64,000 nt of DNA from positions 50,633,648 to 50,697,647 of the forward strand of contig OY744525.1 in assembly GCA_963556195.1 (NCBI GenBank). The letters are read 5' to 3'. The DNA comes from Sepiola atlantica (Eukaryota > Mollusca > Cephalopoda > Sepiida > Sepiolidae). Numbering within the stretch: the first letter of the stretch is position 1; every line of letters starts with the position of its first letter. A program made the position numbers and the translations under genes. Shown here piece by piece: positions 1-11,740 of this stretch. Below the pieces are notes generated by a model. It did not search any database. It was not told where the DNA came from and saw only the letters and a program-made list of their open reading frames with translations.

Positions 1-39
1 GAGATCTTGTTCCCTATTATAAATAATTTGAGTACTTAC

Positions 40-2457
40 CTCATAGATGACTTCAGTAGCTGTCTGCACTTTAATTCCCATGGCTGAACTTCTACGTCCA
101 TCATCCAAGACATCTGCACGATGTTGGGGCCTTCTGCCTCTTCCCGGTAGAGTTCTACAATGCACATCTTGTTCTGCTCTGACAGCAACAGACACACCTG
201 ACCAATAAGTAGTCTGGTAAGACGGATGCATTGCATGTGCCTGTTCTGGATAATATTTGCTGGAAGAGTCAGCCAATGGATGTGCTTGTGCAACACTTCT
301 GGTATCAATGCAACGAAGGATGCAGATGGAAATTGCAGCAGTAATTGGTATAGCAACGGTGACTGCAACCAACACAATGACAATGAGTAAATACTGGTGG
401 ATCTTGATATCAGTGTGCGTATAGGCAGCATTTAAGATATCTGCGGTATTGTTACTAACTGTCAATGTCAAAAAGACTGATGTCTTTGCAGATAAAACTG
501 GACTACCACTATCCTTGACCATAAACTGCAGGTGATACGAGCCAGCATCTTGATGGGCAAGTAAGCGAGTGAAAGACAACAATCCACTATAATGATTGAT
601 GGCAAACAACTGTTTATCGTTGCCTGCAGTTATTTCATATTTGAGAAATGCATTCTCTTGACTGTCACTGTCGCCAGCCTTGAGAAGAGTGATGTTCTTT
701 GTATGATGTGGATGATATTTGACATCCAGATTGAAAGGATTGACACTGGGAAAGGTAAAATATGGAGCATTATCATTTTTATCTTCAATCTGCACAATCA
801 CATTGACGCTATTATCAAGTGGAGGGTTTCCATTATCTTTCACTAAAACCTTGAATTTATAAATGTCTTTGAACTCATGGTCAAGAGACATGATTGTTGA
901 AATCAAGCCATCACTGGTTATCTTGAAAGGTAGGAAGTCTTCATTTTTGGTAAGCAAAGAATATGTGAGTCTACTGCCAGCTCCCAGATCAGGATCAGTG
1001 GCATTGATAGAACCAACTGACGTCTTTGGACTTTCATTCTCAAACACAGAGAATTTAAATGTATCTTTTGTAAATTGTGGTCTTACATCATTGACATCTT
1101 TCACTTTGATGGAGAACTTGCTATCACTGTGTTGTGGAGGAGATCCTTCATCTTTGCAGCTGATTGTAACATCATGGTGCTCTTGCATTTCTCTGTCAAC
1201 TTTGTGTTTCAATGTCACTTTGTATTCTTTGGATCTTAGTTTTTGTAAACGAAATTTATCATGGTGCAACTCACAGTTGACCTGTCCATTTTGTCCAGCG
1301 TCAGGGTCGGTCACTTTTACGTACGCAACAAAATTTCCTACTACTGTATCTTCAGAAATAGCTGCAGTGTTATCTTCGGATTCAGACATGAATGTTACAA
1401 ATATACTTGGTTGTCTGTTTTGAGTGTTGATTATATTAATTAAAACAGCTGCAAAACCTCTTAAAGGTGGATGGCCACCATCTCCGGCTTCTACAAATAA
1501 TTTATAATTCGATTTTTGCGTACTAGGTAATTTATGCTTTAAAATAATATCCCCTGTCTTTTTATTTAGTTCAAACAAACTTTTTACATCTGTTGATGTT
1601 TCTGGGCCATAGTCATATGTAATCTCTCCGTTCTGTCCTATGTCTAAGTCTGTAGCAGAAACGGTTACAATCGCTGTGTTTCCATATTCTTTGTTTTCAA
1701 TTGAAATATTGTAGATGTCCTTCGTAAATATTGGTGGGTTGTCATTAAAATCTGTTACTCTTATGAGAATCAATAATTTACTTTCATTTGGTGGAGATCC
1801 TCCATCTTTTGCGATCACTTGGATTCTGTAAGCATCTTTTTTTTCTCTGTCTAATTTTTCTTCTACCGCAATGCTCAGCTTTGGTGCTCCAAATGGTCTT
1901 TTATAGACTTTTAAGGAGAAAGGTTCATCATTGTCTTTTTGTAATTCATAGGTTATCTGAGAATTAATAAATCCAACATCTTTATCAATCGCATTTGGAA
2001 TTGAACTTATAAAACCTTTGCTGACTCCTTCTGAGAATTCAATGTTGATCTGCTTCTGAGGAAATTTTGGGTGATTATCATTGACATCATTGATAATGAC
2101 TTTAATCTTTATAATTTTCATGAAAGTCTCTCCTTGCCTCACAGCCACATCAACCATTTGGAAACATTCTGTGTTGTAGGTACAAAGGGATTCGGCATCA
2201 AAAATTTGAGTTGTGAAAAGTTTTCCTTTCTTCTTGGATACATGAAACAAGTGAGAGCTTCCCGTTTTGCTCTGTTGCAGTTGGTTAAATGTGACTAAAC
2301 GTCTCTGTTCAAGTGAGACTGATTCCATGATATGGGAATCAGCAGCAATATCTCCCAGGTAGGTTTCAGGACTCTTGCCTTCTTCTATTGTATAAGTTAT
2401 GTCTGTACTAAGACATATGTGAAATATCGACAAAATTGTAAAGATAAGTAAAACCAT
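40..2457 (-). CDS. Protocadherin A, large ectodomain/TM exon (gene continues off left edge)
   Basis: This exon has 806 codons with no internal stop. The start at 2457 is the first ATG after an in-frame TAG at 2470-2472. A short hydrophobic signal peptide (about residues 1-18) leads into the DITYTIEEGKSP start of EC1. EC linkers seen in order are DVNDN (EC1-2), DFNDN (EC2-3), the non-canonical NTQNRQP (EC3-4), DVNDV (EC4-5) and DKNDN (EC5-6). A single transmembrane helix and about 90 tail residues follow. The exon ends ATCTATGAG before GTAAGT at 39, in phase 0. It is the most divergent copy up to EC4 (for example it lacks the DVEIGSF motif shared by the others), then becomes nearly identical to them below about 1320. 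By family knowledge it is a homophilic cell-adhesion protein. Exons 2 and 3 should lie to the left of the window. The family call is certain; the exact acceptor, probably AG at 2470-2471, is less so. Confidence 0.93.
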
Positions 2458-2469
2458 ATCTATACTTGA

Positions 2470-5192
2470 CTAAAAGAGATAATGTATTCCTTGGGTTATT
2501 CTGAAAGTAAAAATGAAATTAAAATTAGTAAAATAAGTAAATTGTAATTGTGCAGAGAGATAAAGAAAGCAAACATGGAATGTCCACTGAGTATCGCTAA
2601 TATTTCGATATTCTAACAAATGTTTTTTTGAAACTGATATAATAAAATAAACCTTTATTCCATTTAAATATCTTTTTAATGTAAAAGAATGATTAATTGT
2701 AACGTTATTCACTTTTATTTTTGTCTCTACTTTTAAACTCTTATAATAAATACCAGCAGGACTCATGTCCAGGCATTACTTTAGAATTTGAGGAACCAAA
2801 GAAACTCCTGATCCCATCTCTGAACCCCATATAAGTATTTTTGTGAATAATTTAAGTGTATACTACATAAATATTTTAGAATTTGTTTTAAGTCATACAT
2901 TTATAAGTAATAAAAGTCTGCATTAAAGCAAGCAACATCATCATCATCATTACTAATGTTGTTATTAGCATTATTATTTGTAGTAGTGGTAGCAGTATAA
3001 ATCATATTAAAGTAAATGTATGTGCATAATAGTAAATAAGAAGAAATACAAGTAAAAGTAATAAATATGGCTTAATAAGGTGCTTATAAATGTGTATGTA
3101 CATTATTAGACAAAACCAAAGTAAAATAAAAAAAATAAAAAAATATTTTGTACAGTGGAGGTTCGATTTTACCTCTAAGCTACAAAACTGGCATTTATTC
3201 CTCATTCGCAAGTATAAAAGGCAAATTCATTATTACGGTGTGACTGACCTAATTAATGTAATCGTTGAAACTGATTTTTTATTTCTACTTGCGCACGTGA
3301 ATTATACTAAAACCATGAGGTATTACATATGCGCAGAATATTTTAAACAGTCTATGTATTATTGTAAAACAAATTAGATGGCATTGTTATTATTCTGCAG
3401 CGAATGAATTTAAAGATATTATCCAGTCAGCTACTGAGTGTGAGATTGGCGGAAAGCAAAAGTTTTTCCCATGATTTATTAGCGACAGTGTTGATAAGTA
3501 GAGCCAGAGTATATACCAGATAGAGAGTGGAAATACCACCACTGTCCTTTAAAAATGTGTATGCAAAAGGAAAAATTTGAGCAGGACTAAATAGTAAAAT
3601 CATAGAAAACGAGTAAAACTAACATTTTATTTTTTAACAACATAGACCAATATGTGGCAAAAATCACTAACTAAAAGGATTTATGTATGTGGCTTTTGTT
3701 ACTGAAGCTATTAATCACCAATGTAAGGACTTTATATAAATAAGATAAGATTAATTTGATAGGAAATGATCTTTTAGAAACCAGAATTTATTAAAACCTA
3801 ACAATTCAATTTTTTATTTAATACTCCACAAGTTTAATCTTATACTGTATGCATAAGACTTTAATAAAATGTTACTTAATTTAAAAAAATTATAAATGGT
3901 TTATAGATTTAATTATTGTTTTCATTAAAATGAATTAGAGCAAACTAGTTATCAATGTTTGATAAAATAAAAATATTTTGATATAGACTAAATATAGATT
4001 ACTTTTCTAGAAAAGACTTTATTGGTTCCATTAAACATACATTTGTGATTTAATGTCCATGAAAATTGTCTTTATTAAAAATTGTATCTGAAATAAAAGT
4101 ATACATAAACTTTTTCTACCTCTCAACATATTCTAATTTAAATTTTTAGGGAAGTTTTACTTTTAATATTTCTGAGTCAGCTGAATTCATCAAATTTGTA
4201 AAAGGAACTTAGCCAATATTTTCATTGACTCAATTTAATTCATATTATGATGATAATTTCATCAATAAGTGCCAAGTTCTATTGTTTTACAAAAAAGTAT
4301 GAAAAATAAAAATTATAATTGTAAAAATGAAATAAAGATTACCTATAAAAATCGGTTACATTACATACAAACCTAGCTGGTATAACTTACAGTAAAATAA
4401 AAACCTGCTCCTTAGTTGTGGGTTCATAGAATTAATGTAATATTTCTTCAATTGAACCATTTTAATCTAACCATTTAATTTTAAATGTTAATTATTTATA
4501 GAAAAAATTAAATTCTGAAATAAACATGCAATGTATTCAGGATTTGATTAACTTGCTTCAGAAATGATTAATTGTGCTGCAAGAAGTTGCTTAAAAAATA
4601 TAAAAATTGAAAATATTTTTCACATTCTAATATGAGTGTAAGCATTACAATAAATTGATAAATACCTAATTTTCCATAATAATAATAAAAAATTAAAAAT
4701 AATATGCCTATGAGTATTAAACTGAATTTTAACCACAATTATATTCATTTGATTATCAATATATTAAAAACAAGCTTTGTATATTCCACATAATAATAAG
4801 TGAAAAATTGTGCATGCTATTTTCAATCATCATAAACTAATGGAGTATGAAACAGTAAAAATGACACAAAAGATGAAACCTTATGAATAGTGAAATCATC
4901 TGCAATATGCAATGCCTTGAATATGAATGAACTTTTTAAAAGAAAAATTAAATTTCCTTTCTTTATTTTTTATTAATGAAATCCAGTTTTAGCAAAAAAC
5001 AAAAAAAAAAATGAAATACTTTTTCTCATGATTCAGACAGATTTACTATTTTTACAGTAGAATTTATTAGACAAAAAATTGCATTTAAACCTGGTAAAAT
5101 GAATTCCTGACTAAATGTGAATTGTACATCTTCTAAAGTAAAATAAATTAATATTTAATTGTAAGGTTTTTAAAAATTGGACTTTAACTTAC
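2470..5192 (-). other. Intron 1 of protocadherin A
   Basis: AT-rich intron between the non-coding first exon (donor GT at 5191-5192) and the large exon (probable acceptor AG at 2470-2471). It holds short ATC and ATT trinucleotide runs near 2937-2985. I see no convincing coding region or transposon in it. Confidence 0.6.
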
Positions 5193-5302
5193 CTGCAGTT
5201 TTCTTTTAGTGAAGAAATTCTTTGGATGTTCAGACAAGAGAAATATGAATGTGTGTGTTCTCCCAGAAAGCTTTGCTTCTACTGCTGCTGATGTCCTTTC
5301 AC

Positions 5303-5306
<4 letters not shown>

Positions 5307-5342
<36 letters not shown>
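5307..5342. repeat. (TG)n microsatellite, 18 units
   Basis: An uninterrupted TG run on the plus strand (CA on the transcribed strand) inside the first exon of gene A. Shorter CA runs sit at the same place in C, D, E and F. Confidence 0.95.
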
Positions 5343-5343
<1 letters not shown>

Positions 5344-5389
5344 ATCCATAGTGTGTATTCGTGTATACACAAGAGAAAGAGACCTAGTA

Positions 5390-5423
5390 TCCTATCATGT
5401 GTGCTGTATTACAATATGGCTGC
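5390..5423 (-). promoter_or_regulatory. Bipartite promoter-like element, gene A copy
   Basis: Read on the minus strand, GCAGCCAT and TGATAGGA are separated by 18 bases. This is the most divergent of seven copies: the two boxes are kept but the sequence between them is not. The first box resembles a YY1 site (GCCGCCAT). Confidence 0.55.
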
Positions 5424-6186
5424 CCAAGTCACTACCAGGGAAATGGTGACAGAATAGCTTACAGGATGAAATTGAAAGTTTTAAATCTATCAGGTTTAGT
5501 CTTTTGTTTATTTTTTGTATATTTGATATTGTAATATTCCATATGATAGTAAGTATAATGCAGATAGTTCTTTTACAATATATAAAACGTGAAAAACGTT
5601 TTGCAGAGTATAGTTCAAATAATTAATATTATTTATACAAAATGTATTCTTTCACAAAATGTTAGACATTGTTTATATTATTTCCTCTTCACTCAAAATC
5701 ATATTTTCTATTCTTAATCTCACATGATGACATAAAAAGAAAAGTTGATTAAAAATGCAAAAATCATGTCCAAATGGAAAGAAAGTTTTTAAAAAAAAAC
5801 GTTATCAGAATTACATAATGCAGAGAAAATTAATCTTTATCTCAATTTTAAAAAAACATTTGGGAACGAGCGATTGGTGAATTTTTAATCATTTTATTTT
5901 TTAAGTTACTGTTTTTTTTTGTATATTTTGATAACCTTTCTAAATCACAATCTAAAATCTCCACATATCAATGAATAGTAAGCTTTTGAAATAAAAAAAA
6001 TAAAAAAAATAAAAAAGCTTTTCTAATATTAAGAACAGAAAAATATATTGCAGTTATCCACTTTGTTAATATTCATCAAAATATTTTGTGTTTTGCATTT
6101 TTTTTTTTTTATATTTATTTTACATGATTATAGTAAAAGATAGAAAATTTGTATAACTAATAATTTAAAATACTTTGTTAATTTAT
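5424..6186. other. Intergenic spacer A/B
   Basis: AT-rich spacer between the gene A promoter-like element and the gene B stop. A minus-strand AATAAA (plus TTTATT) at 6114-6119, about 70 bases after the gene B stop, is the likely polyadenylation signal. No other gene is seen. Confidence 0.6.
6114..6119 (-). terminator. Putative polyadenylation signal of protocadherin B
   Basis: AATAAA on the minus strand about 70 bases downstream of the stop codon, followed by AT-rich sequence. Confidence 0.5.
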
Positions 6187-6632
6187 TCATGTGTGTATTG
6201 AGTGTTTGGACTGTGGTGATTCTGGTAGAGGAGGATCCTCTTCATCATTGTGTGATTGGAAAGAGTTATGTTCCCCTTGTATTTGCTGCTGCATCACCTC
6301 TGAGTTTTGTTGTTCCTCTTCCTGTCTAGGGTCTGGTGTTCCTTCTTCTGTTTGTGTTTGTTCTTGTTGAGGATCACACGTAATATTGTCTGCCTCTACA
6401 TTGTTCAGCTGTAGTTGAGTATCAGACGTGCATCTATCCACTGCATTCTGCTTCAAGGTAGCCCACTGCCTATAGTCAGAGTTAGGGTCAGCATCTGCCT
6501 TATACATCCGTCTTGGAACAGTCCTTGTATCTCCAGGAGACATGAATGTCTGTAGTGAAGGCTTCATATCTGTGTACTCCTCGTGAATATTCTCAGATGA
6601 ATGTGGTTCGTAGTAATCAGAGGTTTCATTAT
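6187..6632 (-). CDS. Protocadherin B exon 3 (cytoplasmic C-terminus)
   Basis: The acceptor ATAG at 6633-6636 is followed by codons for NETSDYYEPHSSENIHEEYTDM, then the conserved MSPGDTRTVPRRMYKADADP block, a Q/E-rich variable stretch, and a SIHT C-terminus with TGA at 6187-6189. Two bases before the first full codon complete a codon split in phase 1. The frame is open and conserved, so this exon shows no decay of its own. With the frameshift in exon 2, however, it should not be read in frame from the ectodomain. A YTDM motif fits the pYxxM consensus for PI3-kinase SH2 domains. Confidence 0.88.
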
Positions 6633-7272
6633 CTATAAAAAAAAAACATTTTCAGAAAATAATGTAGATACAATGTATGAGTACGTATTTTAATTAACAA
6701 TATAATACTAATAAATAGTTTAAAATTTTAAGTTAGTAAAAAATATATATTATCTTATTGTTAAATGCTCTGATTCATGTAGTTTTAGTATTGCTATATA
6801 AAATTATAAAAATCTATTTAAGAGCTTTCTTATGTCAATTGTGTATTGATTTACACTTCTGCCTTATGGACAAGATGTTAAAATCTAATAATTAACATGA
6901 TGTATCATACAATTTCCTATTTCAAAGAATGTGTGTTTTGGTTAAAAGTTCCTTCATGTTTATACAGCATGCTAGAAAAATGATGAAATTGGTATCATTA
7001 ATTAGTGGGAAAGAAAATTTAAAAAAATATTTTCTTTAACAATGGACTGGAAAAGTAATTATTTAATTGAAGAGATTTTTAAGAAATTTATTTTCACTTT
7101 TATGCTAATTGAATTGCTGTAAGAATCTTCCATACAAAGCTTTTCTCAGATTATATTAAAAAGGTAGTAATTATTAATTATTCTGGATAAAAATGTGCTA
7201 ATTAAGAATATAGTAAATTCTATACTTGTTATCTTACTTCCATACTTTAAATAAAAGAGGGGGAGGGCTTAC
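6633..7272 (-). other. Intron 3 of protocadherin B
   Basis: AT-rich intron with donor GTAAGC at 7272 and acceptor ATAG at 6633. Nothing else is recognised in it. Confidence 0.7.
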
Positions 7273-7424
7273 GTTTTGAGATATTCTGACAATGATTTGC
7301 ATATCTTTCAGCATAGGGATCTTCTTCATCTGATTGAAAAGATGGTTCCATGTCGGGGTGACATGCAGGACCCATACAGTTTCTCTCTTCATGTCTTTTC
7401 CCACCAGTTGCACCTCGGATTTCC
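7273..7424 (-). pseudogene. Protocadherin B exon 2 with a one-base frameshift
   Basis: The exon is homologous to the 148-nt exon 2 of the other genes (EIRGATGGKRHEER..., then AERYANHCQN). Its donor lies one codon further on, so 151 nt would keep phase 1, but the exon is 152 nt. The extra base is in a run of four T at 7380-7383 where the other copies have three. Reading on from the large exon, the frame shifts after about residue 14 and reaches TGA at 7326-7328. The predicted protein is truncated at about 855 residues and loses the conserved tail. This may be a true recent null or tail-less allele, or a homopolymer error in the assembly. Confidence 0.8.
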
Positions 7425-8038
7425 TTTATTGTATAATTAATGAAAGAACATGAATTTTGGAACTATTACAATGAAAACGAAACTGAATGAATATTCAGTA
7501 AAAGTATCTAAGACATTTTGTAGTAGAAATTTATAACATAATGATGAAAAAATCTCATACTTTGTTTAAAAGATAATTTATAAATATGAGTTAAATATGT
7601 GAAATAAAAATGATAATTTGATTAAAAAATTAAAATAATTTATTCATATTTATTATAGTTTAAAAATGCATATAAAAATCATTTATTATACTTTAATTTA
7701 AACAATATAATAAGATATTGATTGAATTGTAAGATGGTTACAAACAAAAGTCTGAAAATAGTTTTTGATTAGACTCATATATGAAGCAGTTATATAAAGA
7801 GGTATGCTTTTTTGAACAGACTATTAAAATACATTTAGTATAAGCGTTTTTCTTTTTCCTCTATGTTTACTTATCGATTTGAAAATTTAGTACAATTTGA
7901 TATAGTTATTCTGCATAGAATAGTTTAACGTAAGAAAATTTAATACTTATTTTTTTTAATTTTAAAAAAGTAAACTTCAAGCAATTATAAAACTCAAGAC
8001 ATAATTGTTCACTATTTATAAAAAAATTGAGTACTTAC
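7425..8038 (-). other. Intron 2 of protocadherin B
   Basis: AT-rich intron between the large exon (donor GTAAGTAC) and exon 2 (acceptor AAAG). No feature is seen in it. Confidence 0.7.
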
Positions 8039-10507
8039 CTCATAGATAACCTCAGTGGCTGTCTGAACTTTAATTCCAAGAGTTGAACTTCTACGTCCAT
8101 CATCCAAGCCATCTGCACGATGTTGGGGCCTTCTGCCTCTTCCCGGTAGAGTTCTACAATGCACATCTTGTTCTGCTCTGACAGCAACAGACACACCAGA
8201 CCAATAAGTAGTCTGGTAAGACGGATGCATTGCATGTGCCTGTTCTGGATAATATTTGCTGGAAGAGTCAGCCAATGGATGTGCTTGTGCAACACTTCTG
8301 GTATCAATGCAACGAAGGATGCAGATGGAAATTGCAGCAGTAATTGGTATAGCAACGGTGACTGCAACCAACACAATGACAATGAGTAAATACTGGTGGA
8401 TCTTGATATCAGTGTGCGTATAGGCAGCATTTAAGATATCTGCGGTATTGTTACTAACTGTCAATGTCAAAAAGACTGATGTCTTTGCAGATAAAACTGG
8501 ACTACCACTATCCTTGACCATAAACTGCAGGTGATACGAGCCAGCATCTTGATGGGCAAGTAAGCGAGTGAAAGACAACAATCCACTATAATGATTGATG
8601 GCAAACAACTGTTTATCGTTGCCTGCAGTTATTTCATATTTGAGAAATGCATTCTCTTGACTGTCACTGTCGCCAGCCTTGAGAAGAGTGATGTTCTTTG
8701 TATGATGTGGATGATATTTGACATCGAGATTGAAAGGATTGACACTGGGAAAGGTAAAATATGGAGCATTATCATTTTTATCTTCAATCTGCACAATCAC
8801 ATTGACGCTATTATCAAGTGGAGGGTTTCCATTATCTTTCACTAAAACCTTGAATTTATAAATGTCTTTGAACTCATGGTCAAGAGACATGATTGTTGAA
8901 ATCAAGCCATCACTGGTTATCTTGAAAGGTAGGAAGTCTTCATTTTTCGTAAGTAAAGAATATGTGAGTCTACTGCCAGCTCCCAGATCAGGATCAGTGG
9001 CATTGATAGAACCAACTGACGTCTTTGGACTTTCATTCTCAAACACAGAGAATTTAAATGTATCTTTTGTAAATTGTGGTCTTACATCATTGACATCTTT
9101 CACTTTGATGGAGAACTTGCTATCACTGTGTTGTGGAGGAGATCCTTCATCTTTGCAGCTGATTGTAACATCATGGTGCTCTTGCATTTCTCTGTCAACT
9201 TTGTGTTTCAATGTCACTTTGTATTCTTTGGATCTTAGTTTTTGTAAGCGGAATTTATCATGGTGCAACTCACAATTGACCTGTCCATTTTGTCCAGCAT
9301 CAGGGTCGGTCACTTTAACATAAGCAATAAAACTGCCAATTTCAACATCTTCAGAAATTGTAGCTGTGTTATCTGTTGATTCAGACATGAAAGTCACAAA
9401 TATTTTGGGGGGTCTGTTCTGTGTATCAAGGATATTTATTAGAACTCCTACAAAACTTCTTAAGGGTAATGCTCCGCCATCAATTGCTGTTACAAAAAGT
9501 TTGTATGTCAACTTATGGGCTGATGTCAGCTTTTTCCGTAAATAAATGTTTCCTGATACTTGATCTAGTTGAAAATATTCTTTGATTTCTTCTGATGTTG
9601 GTGATCTAAAATGATATGTGATGTGGCCATTTTCTTTTGCATCTAAATCAGTTGCTGATACTCTGACAATTGGAACATCTCCATATTTTTTATTTTTTAT
9701 GGAAACATTATAAATATTCTGTGTAAATACAGGAGAATTATCATTGATATCTTTAACAGAAATGTAAATATTTAAAACACTTTGCTTTGAAGGAGAGCCT
9801 CCATCTTTGGCAATTACTTGTATCATATATGAATCTTTATCTTCTCGGTCTAATTTCCCTTCAACAGAAATACTCAATTTTGGCGGGCCCAATTCTACCC
9901 TCTGAATGTCTAGTGCTAATGGTTCATTTTTGTTGCTTTTAAGTTCATACGTAATTTTTGAGTTTAAAATTCCAACATCTTTGTCAATGGCATTAGGAAT
10001 AAATTTTTTGAATCCTTTTCCAACACCTTCTGAAATCTGTATATTAATTTGTTTTTCAGGAAATTCTGGTTTATTATCATTGACATCATTTATAATTATT
10101 TTTACTTTAATAATCTTCATAAAGCTTTTTCCCTGTCGCACAGCCACATCCACCATTTGGAAACATTCTGTATTGTAGGTACAAAGGGATTCAGCATCCA
10201 ATGTCTGTGAAGTGAAAAGTTTCCCTTTCTTTTCAAAGACATGGAACAACTGTGAAGTGCCAGCTGTTCCTTGTCGTAGTTGGTTAAAAGTAATAAATCG
10301 CCTGTTTTCCAAGGCGACATCATCCATGATATGAGAGTCAGCAGCAATGTCGCCCAGGTAAGTCCCCGGACTCTTACCCTCGTCTATTTCATATGTCAAG
10401 TCTATACAAAAGCATAGAGGCATTGAAACAATGACTATGTACACATTTACAAATGTGATTTTGTTTCTTGCTTTGTTACGGCTCAACATCATTTTTCCTG
10501 AAAACAT
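8039..10507 (-). CDS. Protocadherin B, large ectodomain/TM exon
   Basis: This exon has 823 codons in one frame and ends in phase 0 before GTAAGT at 8038. The acceptor TTTTCAG ends at 10508, so the first ATG is the very first codon of the exon. ATGs at 10492 and 10489 are alternative starts. The signal sequence is basic (RNKARNK) then hydrophobic up to about residue 34. EC1 starts IDLTYEIDEGKSPGTYLGD. Linkers are DVNDN, DINDN, DTQNRPP (EC3-4), DVNDV and DKNDN. EC2 and EC3 differ clearly from C-F. From the EC4 motif DVEIGSFIAYVKV onward the sequence is near-identical to the other genes. The tail starts after CILRC and runs to EVIYE. The exon itself is intact, but the gene's exon 2 carries a frameshift. 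Confidence 0.94.
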
Positions 10508-11126
10508 CTGAAAATAAAAGCAAATATATTTAAAATTAAAATACATCTTTGTTTCTCAGAGTTAAGTTTAAACTTATGCATGGTTTACTGTATATTTCAA
10601 ATGAAATTATCAAATTATGTTAAATCATGTTTATTAATAGTTCTGTTTTAATAAATTTAAAATATGAGTTTACTATTACCTCTATTAATATACAAAGGTT
10701 CCGCTATAGAATGTGTGGTATTGTAGTAAATTATATTGCAAAAGCATATTTTCTTATTAATTTTTTTTTTTTTAATTTCACAATATAATACAAAAAACAG
10801 TCGCATTATTTATTTAAATAACTCTTATCTAAAAAGTCACTGATCATTGCATCTTTTTTTGTTTACACCTAAAAGCTTTGTAGCAGCTTCCTTTTTTTTT
10901 CTTCTTCATTTATTATCTTATCTCTTTGTCCCAAGCACATACATCGATAGTAATGCTTGTAAAATTGAGAAATAAGTTCTACAAAATAGCATTTCCTACA
11001 ATGTCTTTTATTTGTCTTCTTTTTTTTTTTTAAACTTTCTTTTCAGTTGTTTTTAAAGTAAAGCTGAATAAATATCAAAAATGAAAATTGACATTGTTTC
11101 GGAATTTTTAAGATGAGGATCGTATT

Positions 11127-11572
11127 ATTTTGATTATTCGACATACTACTCACATCTTGGTTGTTATATTCAGAATGCTTCGACCAATGTAACCTCCGAC
11201 CTTCTTCAGGTACATCTTTTTGAACTTTGGAACCTACTAGTCAAACTGGGTATTCTTTATGTTGAACTCAGGAACCTGGACGAAATTTCGATCTGAACAC
11301 TTTATTTAATCCACGGATGTAGATTGTTCTCATTCTGTCAACCATGAACGAGTAGTAGTGATTTTTTTTTTTTGTTTTTTTTTTTGTTGCTATTTTTAGA
11401 TATTATTGCCTGTAATAAGGATTGAACCTTCAACTTTTAAAAGACTGTCAGTTAAAACGGATTTCCAAGTTTGAAAAGATGCGCCTGAAGAAGGTCGGAA
11501 GTTATATTGGCCGAAATGTTGTGAATGTAACAATCAAGATGAGAATCGTAGTCCAACTATTCCAAATAATGA
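11127..11572. mobile_element. Foldback/MITE-like element with about 105-bp inverted arms
   Basis: The left arm (11127-11235, including CCGACCTTCTTCAGG) recurs inverted as the right arm (11462-11572, including CCTGAAGAAGGTCGG), with about 80% match by eye over roughly 100 bp. The loop between has no open frame. A non-autonomous DNA element is the likely explanation. Confidence 0.6.
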
Positions 11573-11640
11573 AAATTGATATTTACCTATAAACAGTTTA
11601 GATTGTATAATTCAATGATATTTAATTTTGTTCAATTTTT

Positions 11641-11740
11641 ATATAGATTCCTGAATCTCAGATAAAAAAAAATATATCTTTGAATTCAATGCATTAAATT
11701 CAAATATATATATTTTTATTGAAATTCAGGAATCTATATA
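11641..11740. repeat. AT-rich palindrome
   Basis: ATATAGATTCCTGAAT at the left end is mirrored by ATTCAGGAATCTATAT at the right end, with AT-rich sequence between. It could fold into one long hairpin or be a small MITE. Confidence 0.6.

Larger units (their letters stand above)
5193..5423 (-). other. Non-coding first exon of protocadherin A (5' UTR)
   Basis: This is the positional equivalent of the first exons of B to G. It ends CTGCAG before GTAAGTTA (donor at 5192) and contains a (TG)18 microsatellite at 5307-5342. The upstream limit is set at the promoter-like element because the transcription start cannot be seen. The sequence is diverged from the other copies. Confidence 0.5.

Noticed and set aside
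36..431. Minus-strand 131-codon frame, repeated in every large exon (for example 8035-8430, 51572-51967)
   Set aside because: It overlaps the tail-coding part of the large exon in another frame and runs through the splice donor. It is open everywhere only because the exons are nearly identical.
5209..5457. Plus-strand frames rich in Cys-Val across the gene A TG repeat
   Set aside because: This is the translation of a TG microsatellite, not a protein.
8862..9323. Plus-strand 153-codon frame opposite EC4-EC5, present in all copies
   Set aside because: It is antisense to a conserved cadherin frame. Conservation comes from the sense strand and gene conversion, and there is no start, splice or codon evidence of its own.
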